A stretch of DNA of 8,372 bases from NCBI GenBank assembly GCA_003819975.1, contig RPPU01000166.1, positions 1 to 8,372 of the forward strand, written 5' to 3'. The notes under the pieces were generated by a model. The model had not been told where the DNA came from and searched no databases. It was given only the letters and a program-made list of their open reading frames with translations. Both the position numbers and the translations under genes were made by a program. Source of the DNA: Desulfobacteraceae bacterium (lineage in GTDB: Bacteria > Desulfobacterota > DSM-4660 > Desulfatiglandales > HGW-15). Shown here piece by piece: positions 1-6,456 of the stretch; the stretch's first letter is position 1, and every line of letters starts with the position of its first letter.

Positions 1-693
1 GCTTTTGAAGGCGGCGGCACCGCCTGCGGCATGCGCGCGGTCACGGGCGCCATAGAGTCCCTTCGGATTCAAAACGGTCAGGTCGCTTATCGAACCATCG
101 GCAACGCCAAACCGCGCGGCCTCTGCGGCTCCGGCCTGATCGATTGCATTTATGAATTGAAGAAAAACAACCTGATCGGCGCTGACGGCAAATTTCAGGG
201 CGGGATTGCGGATCCGCGTCTGCAAACCACCGCGGACCATCTTCCTTGTTATGTGCTGGCCTGGCCCGATGAGACTGAAGAACAAAAGCCTGTTTATATT
301 ACTGAAGCAGACTTGGCTAATTTGATCAAATCCAAAGGAGCGGTCTTTGCCGCCATCAAGTCTTTGGTCGATTATCTAGGGCTTTCTTTTGATCAACTGG
401 CTCATTTTTATGTGGCCGGCGGGTTTGGAAACTGTCTGGATATTTCCAAGGCCATCGCCATTGGTCTGCTTCCTGATATAGCGCGGGAAAAAATAAGCTT
501 TGTGGGAAACAGTTCCCTGACCGGAGCGCGGTTGGTGTTGACTTCAGAAATGGCTTTTGACCGCTGTTTGACTTTAGCCAAATCCATGACCCACATCGAA
601 CTCTCCAACTATCAACCCTATATGGATGAATATATTGCGGCCCTGTTTTTGCCGCATACGGATCGCAAGCTATTTCCATCCGTGAAAGACTAG
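1..693 (+). CDS. RACo-like corrinoid activation protein, ASKHA domain (3' part only)
   Basis: This is the C-terminal 230 residues of a protein open at the left window edge and ending at a TAG stop (691-693). It resembles the C-terminal ASKHA-fold (DUF4445) part of RACo-type proteins. In known members this ATPase domain supports ATP-dependent reductive reactivation of the cobalt centre of corrinoid proteins, with an N-terminal 2Fe-2S domain passing the electron. Visible marks are AFEGGGTACGMRA at the left edge, CGSGLID near residue 45, ITEADLANLIKSKGA near 100, VAGGFGN near 140, and the block GLLPD...FVGNSSLTGA near 155-175. Full-length relatives are roughly 500-650 residues, so more than half lies upstream and the FeS domain cannot be checked. 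The gene converges on the minus-strand receiver gene with a 13-base gap. I see no hairpin terminator in that gap. The family call is fairly secure; the exact corrinoid partner is unknown. Confidence 0.85.
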   Translation, partial: AFEGGGTACGMRAVTGAIESLRIQNGQVAYRTIGNAKPRGLCGSGLIDCIYELKKNNLIGADGKFQGGIADPRLQTTADHLPCYVLAWPDETEEQKPVYITEADLANLIKSKGAVFAAIKSLVDYLGLSFDQLAHFYVAGGFGNCLDISKAIAIGLLPDIAREKISFVGNSSLTGARLVLTSEMAFDRCLTLAKSMTHIELSNYQPYMDEYIAALFLPHTDRKLFPSVKD

Positions 694-706
694 CCCTTGC
701 GGATGC

Positions 707-1120
707 CTAGCCATGCGCCGTCATTGCCGGATAACCCGTCTTCCGCAAACCCATAAACAGATTCGGCTTCTGAACCAAAGCGGTTTTTATTTTGTGTTTT
801 AATTCGCCGAGATCCGCGCTTTTTACAATGTAATAATCCGCGGCAAGCGAACTCCGCTCATAACGATCAACCCGGGAAACCGTACATAAAATCACCGGCA
901 AGGAATGGGCTCTTTTGCGAATCTTCTTCAGCAACTCCAGGCCGCTGTGTTTTCCCACGCGCCTATTCAGGACCACCAGATCGGGATGGTCGTGTTCAAT
1001 CCGATCCAATAATAAATCTCCGTCACCGCAAGTCAGCACGTCATAACCCTCTTCGCCTAGTTCTTCAGCATAAAACATGCGGATCGAATCATCGTCGTCT
1101 ACCACCAGAATTCTGGGCAT
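707..1120 (-). CDS. Stand-alone receiver domain with Asn at the phosphoacceptor site
   Basis: This is a 137-residue single-domain response regulator with no output domain. The N-terminus MPRILVVDDDDS gives beta-1 and the acidic pocket (D8, D9). The conserved Thr is T80 (VILCT) and the conserved Lys is K100 (YIVKS), where the usual following Pro is Ser. At the position where receivers carry the phosphorylated Asp, the sequence is PDLVVLNRRVGKHSG, so residue 52 is Asn, read from an AAT codon. Canonical aspartyl phosphorylation is therefore unlikely. It may be a phosphorylation-independent (pseudo-receiver) protein, or it may use another residue. I chose the start at 1120 because AGAGG (plus positions 1130-1134) lies 9 bases upstream and the receiver fold begins right there. 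The frame stays open upstream to 1276, but those 52 codons resemble nothing I recognise. No histidine kinase is visible in the window, so the partner is unknown. Confidence 0.88.
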   Translation of the reverse strand: MPRILVVDDDDSIRMFYAEELGEEGYDVLTCGDGDLLLDRIEHDHPDLVVLNRRVGKHSGLELLKKIRKRAHSLPVILCTVSRVDRYERSSLAADYYIVKSADLGELKHKIKTALVQKPNLFMGLRKTGYPAMTAHG

Positions 1121-1129
1121 CTCATGGCG

Positions 1130-1134
1130 CCTCT
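1130..1134 (-). promoter_or_regulatory. Ribosome binding site of the receiver gene
   Basis: The minus strand reads AGAGG here, 9 bases before the ATG at 1120. It supports the short 137-residue form over a longer reading that would begin at 1276. Confidence 0.6.
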
Positions 1135-1488
1135 TTTCCGGAAATGATTGCCAACCGCTCCCAGGGAGCCTTTTAAAACAAAATAGGCGATAGAAATATT
1201 TTATCCATCCGCCGGGCATAACCCCGAACCGGACACGGCTCTCGCCCAATAACCATTCATCCAAAAACAATGCCAAAACAACCGGAGACCCAAATAAATA
1301 GAACCAAACGGCTAGAACATTTAAGATAATAAAGACAGCGTCTATGCTTCAACCCGCTGGAATGAATAGAAAATATCGCTATTCTCGTTCCAAGCTGATT
1401 CTTAAAGTTTAAAAATCGATTTGGCCTGCATTCAGCTTGTCATCTAAAAGCTTCAGACCGGGAAATGAAGATATTTTGACTGTTTTTA

Positions 1489-1517
1489 TTGTAATTGAAC
1501 CCGGGCTTTTCTAAAAT
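1489..1517 (+). promoter_or_regulatory. Predicted sigma70-type promoter of the dus unit, possibly leaderless
   Basis: TTGTAA at 1489-1494 (4 of 6 matches to TTGACA), a 17-base spacer and TAAAAT at 1512-1517 (5 of 6 matches to TATAAT). The expected start point, about 7 bases past the -10 box, is position 1524, which is the A of the dus ATG. No Shine-Dalgarno sequence lies in the 20 bases before that ATG. Both facts fit a leaderless transcript. Confidence 0.5.
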
Positions 1518-1523
1518 GGCCGC

Positions 1524-2531
1524 ATGCTGCAAATCGGGAATATAAAATTACAAAACGGATTGGTCATGGCCCCCATGGCCGGCATTACGAATTTGCCTTT
1601 TCGCTTAATGGTTAAAAAACGGGGCGCCGGTCTGGTTTTCTCGGAAATGATCAGCTCCGTGGGTCTTTACCGTAAGCATCGGAAAACCTTGGCTTACCTG
1701 AAAACAACTCCGGCCGAACAACCTTTTTCCATCCAGCTTTTCGGCTCCAATCCCGATACCATGGCTCAGGCGGCGCAAATCGTCATTGCGGCCGGCGCAA
1801 ATATGGTGGATCTGAATATGGGTTGTCCGGTAAAAAAAGTGATTAAAAACGGTTCCGGCGCCGCCCTGATGCGCACGCCAAAATTGGCTGCGGAAATCAT
1901 AACCGCTGTGCGCCGGGTTTGTCCGGCGCCCCTTACCGTAAAAATAAGGGCCGGCTGGTCTGCCCACGAAGCCAATGCCTCTGAATTTGCGCAAATAATG
2001 CAGGATTGCGGCGCCGACGCTTTAACCCTGCACGCTCGCTTTGCCAGCCAAGGCTACTCTGGTAAGGCTGATTGGGACCTGATCGCGAAACTGAAATCCG
2101 AATTAAAAATACCCCTCATTGGGAATGGGGACATTACCCAGCCGGCTATGGCGCTTGCCCTGAAAAAACGCTCCAATTGCGACGGCATTATGATCGGCCG
2201 GGGCGCCATCGGCAACCCATGGATTTTTGAACAGATCTTAGCCCTGGAACAAGGCCTCTCTCCGGCGCCTATTTCTCTTTCCCAACGCAAAGCTTTCATC
2301 CTGGAGCATTTTCATCTATTATGTGGTTTCATGGGCGAATATGGGGCCAGCCTGAACATGCGCGGATTATTATTATCGTATACCAAGGGCCTGCCCCGCA
2401 GCACTCAATTTCGCGAAAGGATTAGCCGGATTAAAAGCCTGGATTCTTTAATGAAAATAATGGAAGATTATTTTTCAGAAATCGAACAACACGAGGAGCG
2501 ACCCGATTCCATATCGGACGACCCTCTTTAA
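1524..2531 (+). CDS. dus: tRNA-dihydrouridine synthase (DusB-like)
   Basis: This 335-residue FMN-dependent enzyme reduces specific uridines in tRNA to dihydrouridine using NAD(P)H. The family signature is clear. APMAGITNLPFR (16-27) forms the first strand of the TIM barrel with the FMN site. NMGCPVKKV (98-106) carries the catalytic Cys101, and KIRAGW (140-145) carries the flavin-contacting Lys140. LHARFASQGYSGKADW (169-184) includes His170. IGNGDI (199-204) and GIMIGRGAIGNPW (221-233) bind the flavin phosphate. The length matches DusB proteins, and the pattern is closer to DusB than to DusA or DusC, though the subfamily is not certain. The start at 1524 fits the family N-terminus (IGNIKLQNGLVMAPMAG) despite the absence of a ribosome binding site. 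The gene is first in a unit with ispH-ubiA, whose ATG follows 13 bases after its TAA. DusB genes often head housekeeping operons, so the neighbours need not share its function. Confidence 0.93.
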   Translation: MLQIGNIKLQNGLVMAPMAGITNLPFRLMVKKRGAGLVFSEMISSVGLYRKHRKTLAYLKTTPAEQPFSIQLFGSNPDTMAQAAQIVIAAGANMVDLNMGCPVKKVIKNGSGAALMRTPKLAAEIITAVRRVCPAPLTVKIRAGWSAHEANASEFAQIMQDCGADALTLHARFASQGYSGKADWDLIAKLKSELKIPLIGNGDITQPAMALALKKRSNCDGIMIGRGAIGNPWIFEQILALEQGLSPAPISLSQRKAFILEHFHLLCGFMGEYGASLNMRGLLLSYTKGLPRSTQFRERISRIKSLDSLMKIMEDYFSEIEQHEERPDSISDDPL

Positions 2532-2534
2532 GGA
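2530..2534 (+). promoter_or_regulatory. Ribosome binding site of the ispH-ubiA fusion gene
   Basis: AAGGA overlaps the TAA stop of dus and lies 10 bases before the ATG at 2545, so translation of the two genes may be partly coupled. Confidence 0.55.
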
Positions 2535-2544
2535 TATCTCAAAA

Positions 2545-4275
2545 ATGAAAGTAAAACTTGCCAAAACCGCCGGCTTCTGTATGGGCGTGCGGCGGGCCAT
2601 TGAACAGGTATTGAATACCGCCAATAAAAGCCCGGAGCCCATCTTTACCTTTGGCCCGATTATTCACAATACCCAAGTCATTGAATTATTGGAATCCAAA
2701 GGCGTCCGGGTTTGCGAAGATATCCGTAAATTACAAAACCGGACCACCGTTATCCGCGCCCACGGCATTCCGCCCGGCCAGCGTAAGGACCTGAAACAAG
2801 TCAACGCTCGCATCATCGATGCCACCTGTCCGCATGTGGCCCGGGTCCAAGCCTTGATCCGTTACCATACCCATAAGGGCGCTTTGGCCGTGATTGTGGG
2901 CGATCGCGGTCACCCGGAAGTCATCGGCCTGGTCGGCTACGGCAATGACCGGGTGCAGGTCATTAATCAAAAACAGGAAATCGCTTCTTTGCCTGAAGCG
3001 GAAAAGGTCATCGTGGTCGCCCAGACGACTCAGGACGAACAACACTTTCAAGATCTGGTCCGCGCTTTGCAAATCAAATATCCCGGTCTCCAGGTGTTTA
3101 ACACCATCTGCAACGCAACCCGCGACCGCCAAAACGAAATCCGCTCTTTTGCCGGGCAAGTAGACGGACTGGTCGTGGTGGGCGGATATCACAGCGGGAA
3201 TACCCGCCGCCTGGTGCAAATCGCGGAAGCCGCCGGTCTCAAGGTTTTTCAGGTGGAAACCGAGGAAGAACTGGACACCCGAGCCTTGTCCGGCATGGAA
3301 GTAATCGGCGTGACCGCCGGCGCTTCCACGCCCAATTGGATGATTAAAAAAGTCGTCCATCGCCTGGAATCCATAAAAGGCAAACGGGAAATGGCCGTGC
3401 GCCGGCCTTTTTTGCAAGTAATCAAATTTCTTTTTCTGAGCAATATCATGGTGGCCCTGGGCGCCTGGTCCTTGGGCTTTGCCGGTCTGGCCCTCTCCGG
3501 TCAGCCGCCGGAATGGCTCCGCCCGCTTTTGGCTCTGTGCTATATTTTCGCCATGCACGTGCTCAATCGGTTTCTGGATAAAGGCGCCAGCACCTATAAT
3601 GATCCGGAACGGGCCCTGTTCTATTGCCGCTTTCGCGCCGCCCTGATCTTATCCGGTATCTTCGCCGGCCTGGCCGCCTTGGTTATTGCCTATTTTCTCG
3701 ACTTGAAAACGCTCCTGGCTATGCTGGGCTTAAGCATCCTGGGCATTTTGTACAGTGTGCCCATCGTGCCGGTCTGGTTTAAGCGCTTTTGGCCTTACCG
3801 CCGCATCAAAGACATTCCCGGTTCCAAAACCTTTTCCGAAGCCTTGGCCTGGTCCGCGGTCATTACTCTTTTGCCTCAATTGGAACCGCGCGCCCCGGTC
3901 TGGAGCTCCACTGCTATCGCTTTTTTGGTCGTCTTTGCTCTGGTTTTTATCCGTTCCGGTTTGTTCGAGATCTTCGAAGCCCAGGGCGATCGCATTGTCG
4001 GCATAGAAACCCTGCCCATTGTGCTTGGCGAAAAAAAAGCTCTGAATCTTTTCAAAACAATTTTGCTGCTCACCGTCCTGGTGCTGATCTTCGCGCCATT
4101 TCTGCTTCATCGGTGGTTTGCTTCTTTGCTGATTTTGCCTTTCGGCCTTCTGTACGTATCCATGCTGGCTTATGAAAAAAGATGGATCTATCCCGGCCTG
4201 ACCCTGGAAGCCCTGGTGGAAGCCGCTCTTTTGCTGGCCGGTTTATTAACCGCTTTCTATCATTTCTTGCCATGA
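2545..4275 (+). CDS. ispH: Fusion: HMBPP reductase (IspH) + UbiA-type prenyltransferase
   Basis: One uninterrupted 576-residue frame holds two enzymes. Residues 1-280 are IspH, which makes IPP and DMAPP from HMBPP as the last MEP-pathway step. The three 4Fe-4S cysteines are C12 (AGFCMGVRRA), C95 (DATCPH) and C189 (NTICNAT). The active-site residues are also present: H41, H73 (RAHGIPP), H123 and E125 (GHPEVIG), the QTT motif near 160-162, S217/N219 (HSGNTRRL) and S261 (AGASTPNW). Residues about 285-576 are strongly hydrophobic, with about eight likely membrane segments, and look like the UbiA superfamily. The first Asp-rich motif is reduced to N341-x-x-x-D345 and is followed by YNDPER. A cytoplasmic loop contains IKDIPGSKTF (421-430). 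The second motif is EAQGD...ETLP (478-491), with Glu for the usual first Asp. The IspH part appears fully active and would be tethered to the membrane. The prenyl acceptor cannot be told from sequence. The stop overlaps the next gene's ATG. Confidence 0.9.
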   Translation: MKVKLAKTAGFCMGVRRAIEQVLNTANKSPEPIFTFGPIIHNTQVIELLESKGVRVCEDIRKLQNRTTVIRAHGIPPGQRKDLKQVNARIIDATCPHVARVQALIRYHTHKGALAVIVGDRGHPEVIGLVGYGNDRVQVINQKQEIASLPEAEKVIVVAQTTQDEQHFQDLVRALQIKYPGLQVFNTICNATRDRQNEIRSFAGQVDGLVVVGGYHSGNTRRLVQIAEAAGLKVFQVETEEELDTRALSGMEVIGVTAGASTPNWMIKKVVHRLESIKGKREMAVRRPFLQVIKFLFLSNIMVALGAWSLGFAGLALSGQPPEWLRPLLALCYIFAMHVLNRFLDKGASTYNDPERALFYCRFRAALILSGIFAGLAALVIAYFLDLKTLLAMLGLSILGILYSVPIVPVWFKRFWPYRRIKDIPGSKTFSEALAWSAVITLLPQLEPRAPVWSSTAIAFLVVFALVFIRSGLFEIFEAQGDRIVGIETLPIVLGEKKALNLFKTILLLTVLVLIFAPFLLHRWFASLLILPFGLLYVSMLAYEKRWIYPGLTLEALVEAALLLAGLLTAFYHFLP

Positions 4276-5108
4276 TGAAGGTGAGCGTCATTATTCCCAG
4301 TTTTAATCGCGCGCGCAAACTGATCCGGGCGATTGCTTCCGTCCTTTACCAAACATTTCCGCATTACGAAATCATTGTGGTGGATGACGGCAGCACAGAT
4401 GGAACCGCCGAAGCCCTAACGCCTTTTCGCGCTCAGATCCGTTATTTATGTCACCCCCGAAACCGGGGGGTTTCGGCCGCGCGCAACGCCGGTATCCGCG
4501 CCGCCCAAGCCCCCTTTCTTGCTTTTCTCGATTCGGACGATTACTGGTTTCCCCAAAAACTGGAAAAGCAGGTCGTTTTTTTTCAAACCCATCCGGAAGC
4601 CCTCATTTGTCAAACCGATGAAATCTGGATACGCAACCAGCGAAGAGTCAACCCCTGGAACAAGCACCACAAACCTTCCGGGGATATTTTCGAACCCTCT
4701 TTAGAGCGCTGCCTGGTCAGCCCTTCGGCGGTCATGCTGAAAAAACGCTTGCTGGATGAAATCGGCCTTTTCGATGAATCCCTGGTGGTTTGCGAAGATT
4801 ATGATTTATGGCTCAGAACCGCCTGCCGTTATCCGATCTATCTGATTTCCGAATTTTTGCTCATAAAAGAGGGCGGCGCCCCGGATCAGCTCTCGGCCTT
4901 GCTAAAAGGCATGGATCAGTATCGTATTCAAGCCTTGGTAAAACTCATCAAAAACCAACCTCTAAATAACAAACAATTGCAGGCAACCCTTTCTGAATTA
5001 AGACAAAAATGTGAAATTTTCGGACGCGGCTGTCTGAAACATGGTCGCGAAATCGAAGGGCGCTTATACCTGGAATTGCCCGATATTATTAAAAAATCAA
5101 TCAATTAA
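4272..5108 (+). CDS. Family 2 glycosyltransferase
   Basis: This 278-residue GT-A-fold enzyme should transfer a sugar from a nucleotide-sugar donor. Residues 3-14 ([12 protein letters not shown]) open the Rossmann-like fold. [10 protein letters not shown] (36-45) binds the nucleotide. [12 protein letters not shown] (63-74) is the usual GT2 block. FLDSDD (85-90) is the metal-binding DxD region. CEDYDLWLR (174-182) holds the likely catalytic-base region [12 protein letters not shown] (201-210) resembles the loop seen in a GT2 subgroup reading GG-x-x-DQLS. I see no membrane segment. The start is the ATG at 4272, whose ATGA overlaps the TGA of ispH-ubiA. A second in-frame ATG follows at 4275. No Shine-Dalgarno sequence precedes it, so translation probably relies on coupling to the upstream gene. 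The acceptor is unknown. The neighbouring prenyltransferase makes a lipid-linked acceptor possible, but that is inference. Confidence 0.88.
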   Translation: MMKVSVIIPSFNRARKLIRAIASVLYQTFPHYEIIVVDDGSTDGTAEALTPFRAQIRYLCHPRNRGVSAARNAGIRAAQAPFLAFLDSDDYWFPQKLEKQVVFFQTHPEALICQTDEIWIRNQRRVNPWNKHHKPSGDIFEPSLERCLVSPSAVMLKKRLLDEIGLFDESLVVCEDYDLWLRTACRYPIYLISEFLLIKEGGAPDQLSALLKGMDQYRIQALVKLIKNQPLNNKQLQATLSELRQKCEIFGRGCLKHGREIEGRLYLELPDIIKKSIN

Positions 5109-5126
5109 AATTTCTTGCCCTTTTTC

Positions 5127-5154
5127 TTGACAATCCATTTATATTAAATATAAT
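5127..5154 (+). promoter_or_regulatory. Strong sigma70-type promoter of the dehydrogenase gene
   Basis: A perfect TTGACA (5127-5132), a 16-base spacer and a perfect TATAAT (5149-5154) lie in a very AT-rich gap after the glycosyltransferase stop. The expected start point is near 5161, leaving a leader of about 34 bases with a good ribosome binding site. A consensus promoter of this quality suggests high, largely constitutive expression. I see no clear operator repeat around it. Confidence 0.85.
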
Positions 5155-5182
5155 TAACATTTTTTCGATCTTATTAAACTTG

Positions 5183-5190
5183 AAAGGAGA
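5183..5190 (+). promoter_or_regulatory. Ribosome binding site of the glutamate dehydrogenase gene
   Basis: AAAGGAGA lies five bases before the ATG at 5195. It fixes that ATG as the start and rules out the in-frame TTG at 5180, which would place the site inside the coding region. Confidence 0.85.
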
Positions 5191-5194
5191 CACT

Positions 5195-6445
5195 ATGAGT
5201 CAAAATTTAAATCCCTTTGCAATTGCCCAGAAACAGCTTGACGCTGCCGCCGTAAAGCTGGGTCTCGACGAAGCGACTCACGAATTGCTTCGTTGGCCTA
5301 TGCGGGAATTCCATTTTACCCTGCCGGTTAGGATGGACAATGGTAAGACCAAAATTTTTAAGGCCTACCGTGTCCAATACAACACCGCCCGCGGCCCGGC
5401 CAAAGGCGGCATTCGTTGGCATCCCGATGAAACCATTGACACCGTGCGTGCCCTGGCAGCGTGGATGACCTGGAAAACTTCCGTGGTCAACATTCCCCTG
5501 GGCGGCGGCAAAGGCGGTATCATCTGCAATCCCAAAGACATGTCTGAGTTTGAAAAAGAACGTTTGGCCCGCGCCTATATGCGCGCCATTGCCCATATCG
5601 TGGGCGTGACCAAAGACGTACCGGCTCCGGATGTATACACCACACCCCAAATCATGGCCTGGATGATGGACGAATATGAAACTATTGTTCGCGAATGCCA
5701 TCCCGGCGTGATTACCGGCAAGCCCATAGCCATCGGCGGATCCCAAGGCCGCGGCGATGCCACTGCCCGCGGCGGTATTTATGTGACCCGCGAATCGGCT
5801 AAAGTGAACAATATTAAACTTCAGGGCGCCACCATGGCGGTTCAGGGTTTTGGAAACGCCGGTCAATACGGCGCGCTTTTAGGCGAGGAAATCCTGGGCC
5901 TTAAGCTCGTGGCTGCTTCCGATTCCAAAGGCGGAGTTTATAACCCCAAAGGAATCGACGCAAAAGCGCTGGTGGAATACAAACTCAAAAACGACACGCT
6001 CAAAGGTTTCCCCAACGCCGAACCGATCACCAATGAAAGCTTGCTCGAACTGGATGTAACCGTTCTGTTCCCCGCGGCTCTGGAAAACGTCATCACCGAG
6101 AAGAATGCTTCCAAGATTCGCTGCAAAATGTCGTGTGAGCTGGCCAACGGTCCTACCACGCCCGAAGCTGACCTGATTCTGCACGACAAGGGTGTTATTG
6201 TTTTGCCCGACTTCCTGGCCAATGCCGGCGGCGTGACGGTTTCTTATTTCGAACAATGCCAGAACGCCTATAATTTCTACTGGACCCTGCCGGAAATTCA
6301 AACCCGGTTGGATGAAAAAATGACCACCGCTTTCCACAGCGTCCATGAAATGGGCAAAAAACAAAAGGTTCATCCGCGTCAGGCCGCCTATTTGGTGTCC
6401 GTGGCTCGGGTTGCCGAAGCTTGCAAACTCAGAGGCTGGGTTTAA
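5195..6445 (+). CDS. gdhA: Glu/Leu/Phe/Val dehydrogenase, probably glutamate dehydrogenase
   Basis: This 416-residue cytosolic enzyme should catalyse reversible oxidative deamination of glutamate to 2-oxoglutarate and ammonia with NAD(P). The substrate domain shows GPAKGGIR (67-74) with substrate-binding Lys70, W-K-T (93-95), PLGGGKGGI (101-109) with the likely catalytic Lys106, and VPAPDVYT (142-149) with the likely catalytic Asp146. The linker [14 protein letters not shown] (181-194) is typical. The nucleotide domain carries GFGNAG (218-223), and the C-terminal block [15 protein letters not shown] (343-357) supplies the conserved Ser350. Many relatives have Trp where Gln354 stands here. Length is normal for the compact hexameric class. 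Leu, Val or Phe dehydrogenases are usually shorter, which favours glutamate, but specificity is not proven by sequence. The start is set by AAAGGAGA, and the gene has its own consensus promoter. Codon use looks more ordered than in the neighbours, in keeping with high expression. Confidence 0.92.
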   Translation: MSQNLNPFAIAQKQLDAAAVKLGLDEATHELLRWPMREFHFTLPVRMDNGKTKIFKAYRVQYNTARGPAKGGIRWHPDETIDTVRALAAWMTWKTSVVNIPLGGGKGGIICNPKDMSEFEKERLARAYMRAIAHIVGVTKDVPAPDVYTTPQIMAWMMDEYETIVRECHPGVITGKPIAIGGSQGRGDATARGGIYVTRESAKVNNIKLQGATMAVQGFGNAGQYGALLGEEILGLKLVAASDSKGGVYNPKGIDAKALVEYKLKNDTLKGFPNAEPITNESLLELDVTVLFPAALENVITEKNASKIRCKMSCELANGPTTPEADLILHDKGVIVLPDFLANAGGVTVSYFEQCQNAYNFYWTLPEIQTRLDEKMTTAFHSVHEMGKKQKVHPRQAAYLVSVARVAEACKLRGWV

Positions 6446-6455
6446 GCGGTAAACC
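6439..6455 (+). repeat. Small inverted repeat over the dehydrogenase stop codon
   Basis: GGTTTA (6439-6444) and TAAACC (6450-6455) are perfect 6-base complements around AGCGG. The left arm includes the first two bases of the TAA stop. The right arm ends one base before the proposed TTG start of the next gene. It is too short and lacks the T run of a terminator, and may be chance. Confidence 0.4.
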
Positions 6456-6456
6456 T

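Larger units (their letters stand above)
1121..1523. other. Divergent intergenic region, about 400 bases, no gene recognised
   Basis: This stretch separates the minus-strand receiver gene from the plus-strand dus gene and becomes AT-rich towards dus. Besides the dus promoter, I see two weak structures. One is a compact GCTCCC/GGGAGC inverted repeat at 1157-1169 followed by CTTTT. The other is an imperfect hairpin at 1359-1391 (GGAA...GAATAG / CTATTC...TTCC). On the minus strand, TAAAAT at 1203-1198 could be a -10 box for the receiver gene, but no good -35 stands behind it. The minus frame is open across 1121-1276 with no recognisable protein, so I treat it as non-coding. Confidence 0.5.

Noticed and set aside
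694..706. Possible shared terminator between the converging corrinoid-activator and receiver genes
   Set aside because: The gap is only 13 bases and holds no inverted repeat or T run.
1200..1260. Minus-strand stretch containing GAGCCGTGTCCGGTTCGG, faintly like group II intron domain V flanks
   Set aside because: It lacks the GNRA-capped domain V hairpin, and there is no reverse transcriptase or maturase sequence nearby.
1121..1276. In-frame 52-codon N-terminal extension of the receiver gene
   Set aside because: The receiver fold begins exactly at the ATG at 1120 with its own AGAGG site, and the extension resembles no known domain or signal peptide.
2731..3558. 275-codon open frame on the minus strand opposite ispH
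   Set aside because: It is antisense to a gene with all IspH motifs; its His/Gln/Asp/Phe-rich composition is the usual mirror of a codon-biased gene.
4457..4476. Perfect 8-bp inverted repeat CCGAAACC / GGTTTCGG around GGGG in the glycosyltransferase gene
   Set aside because: It falls on the conserved RNRGVS codons deep inside the gene, has no T run, and is short enough to be chance.
5207..5866. 219-codon open frame on the minus strand opposite gdhA
   Set aside because: It is antisense to conserved dehydrogenase motifs and has Gly/His/Phe-rich composition and no homology signature.
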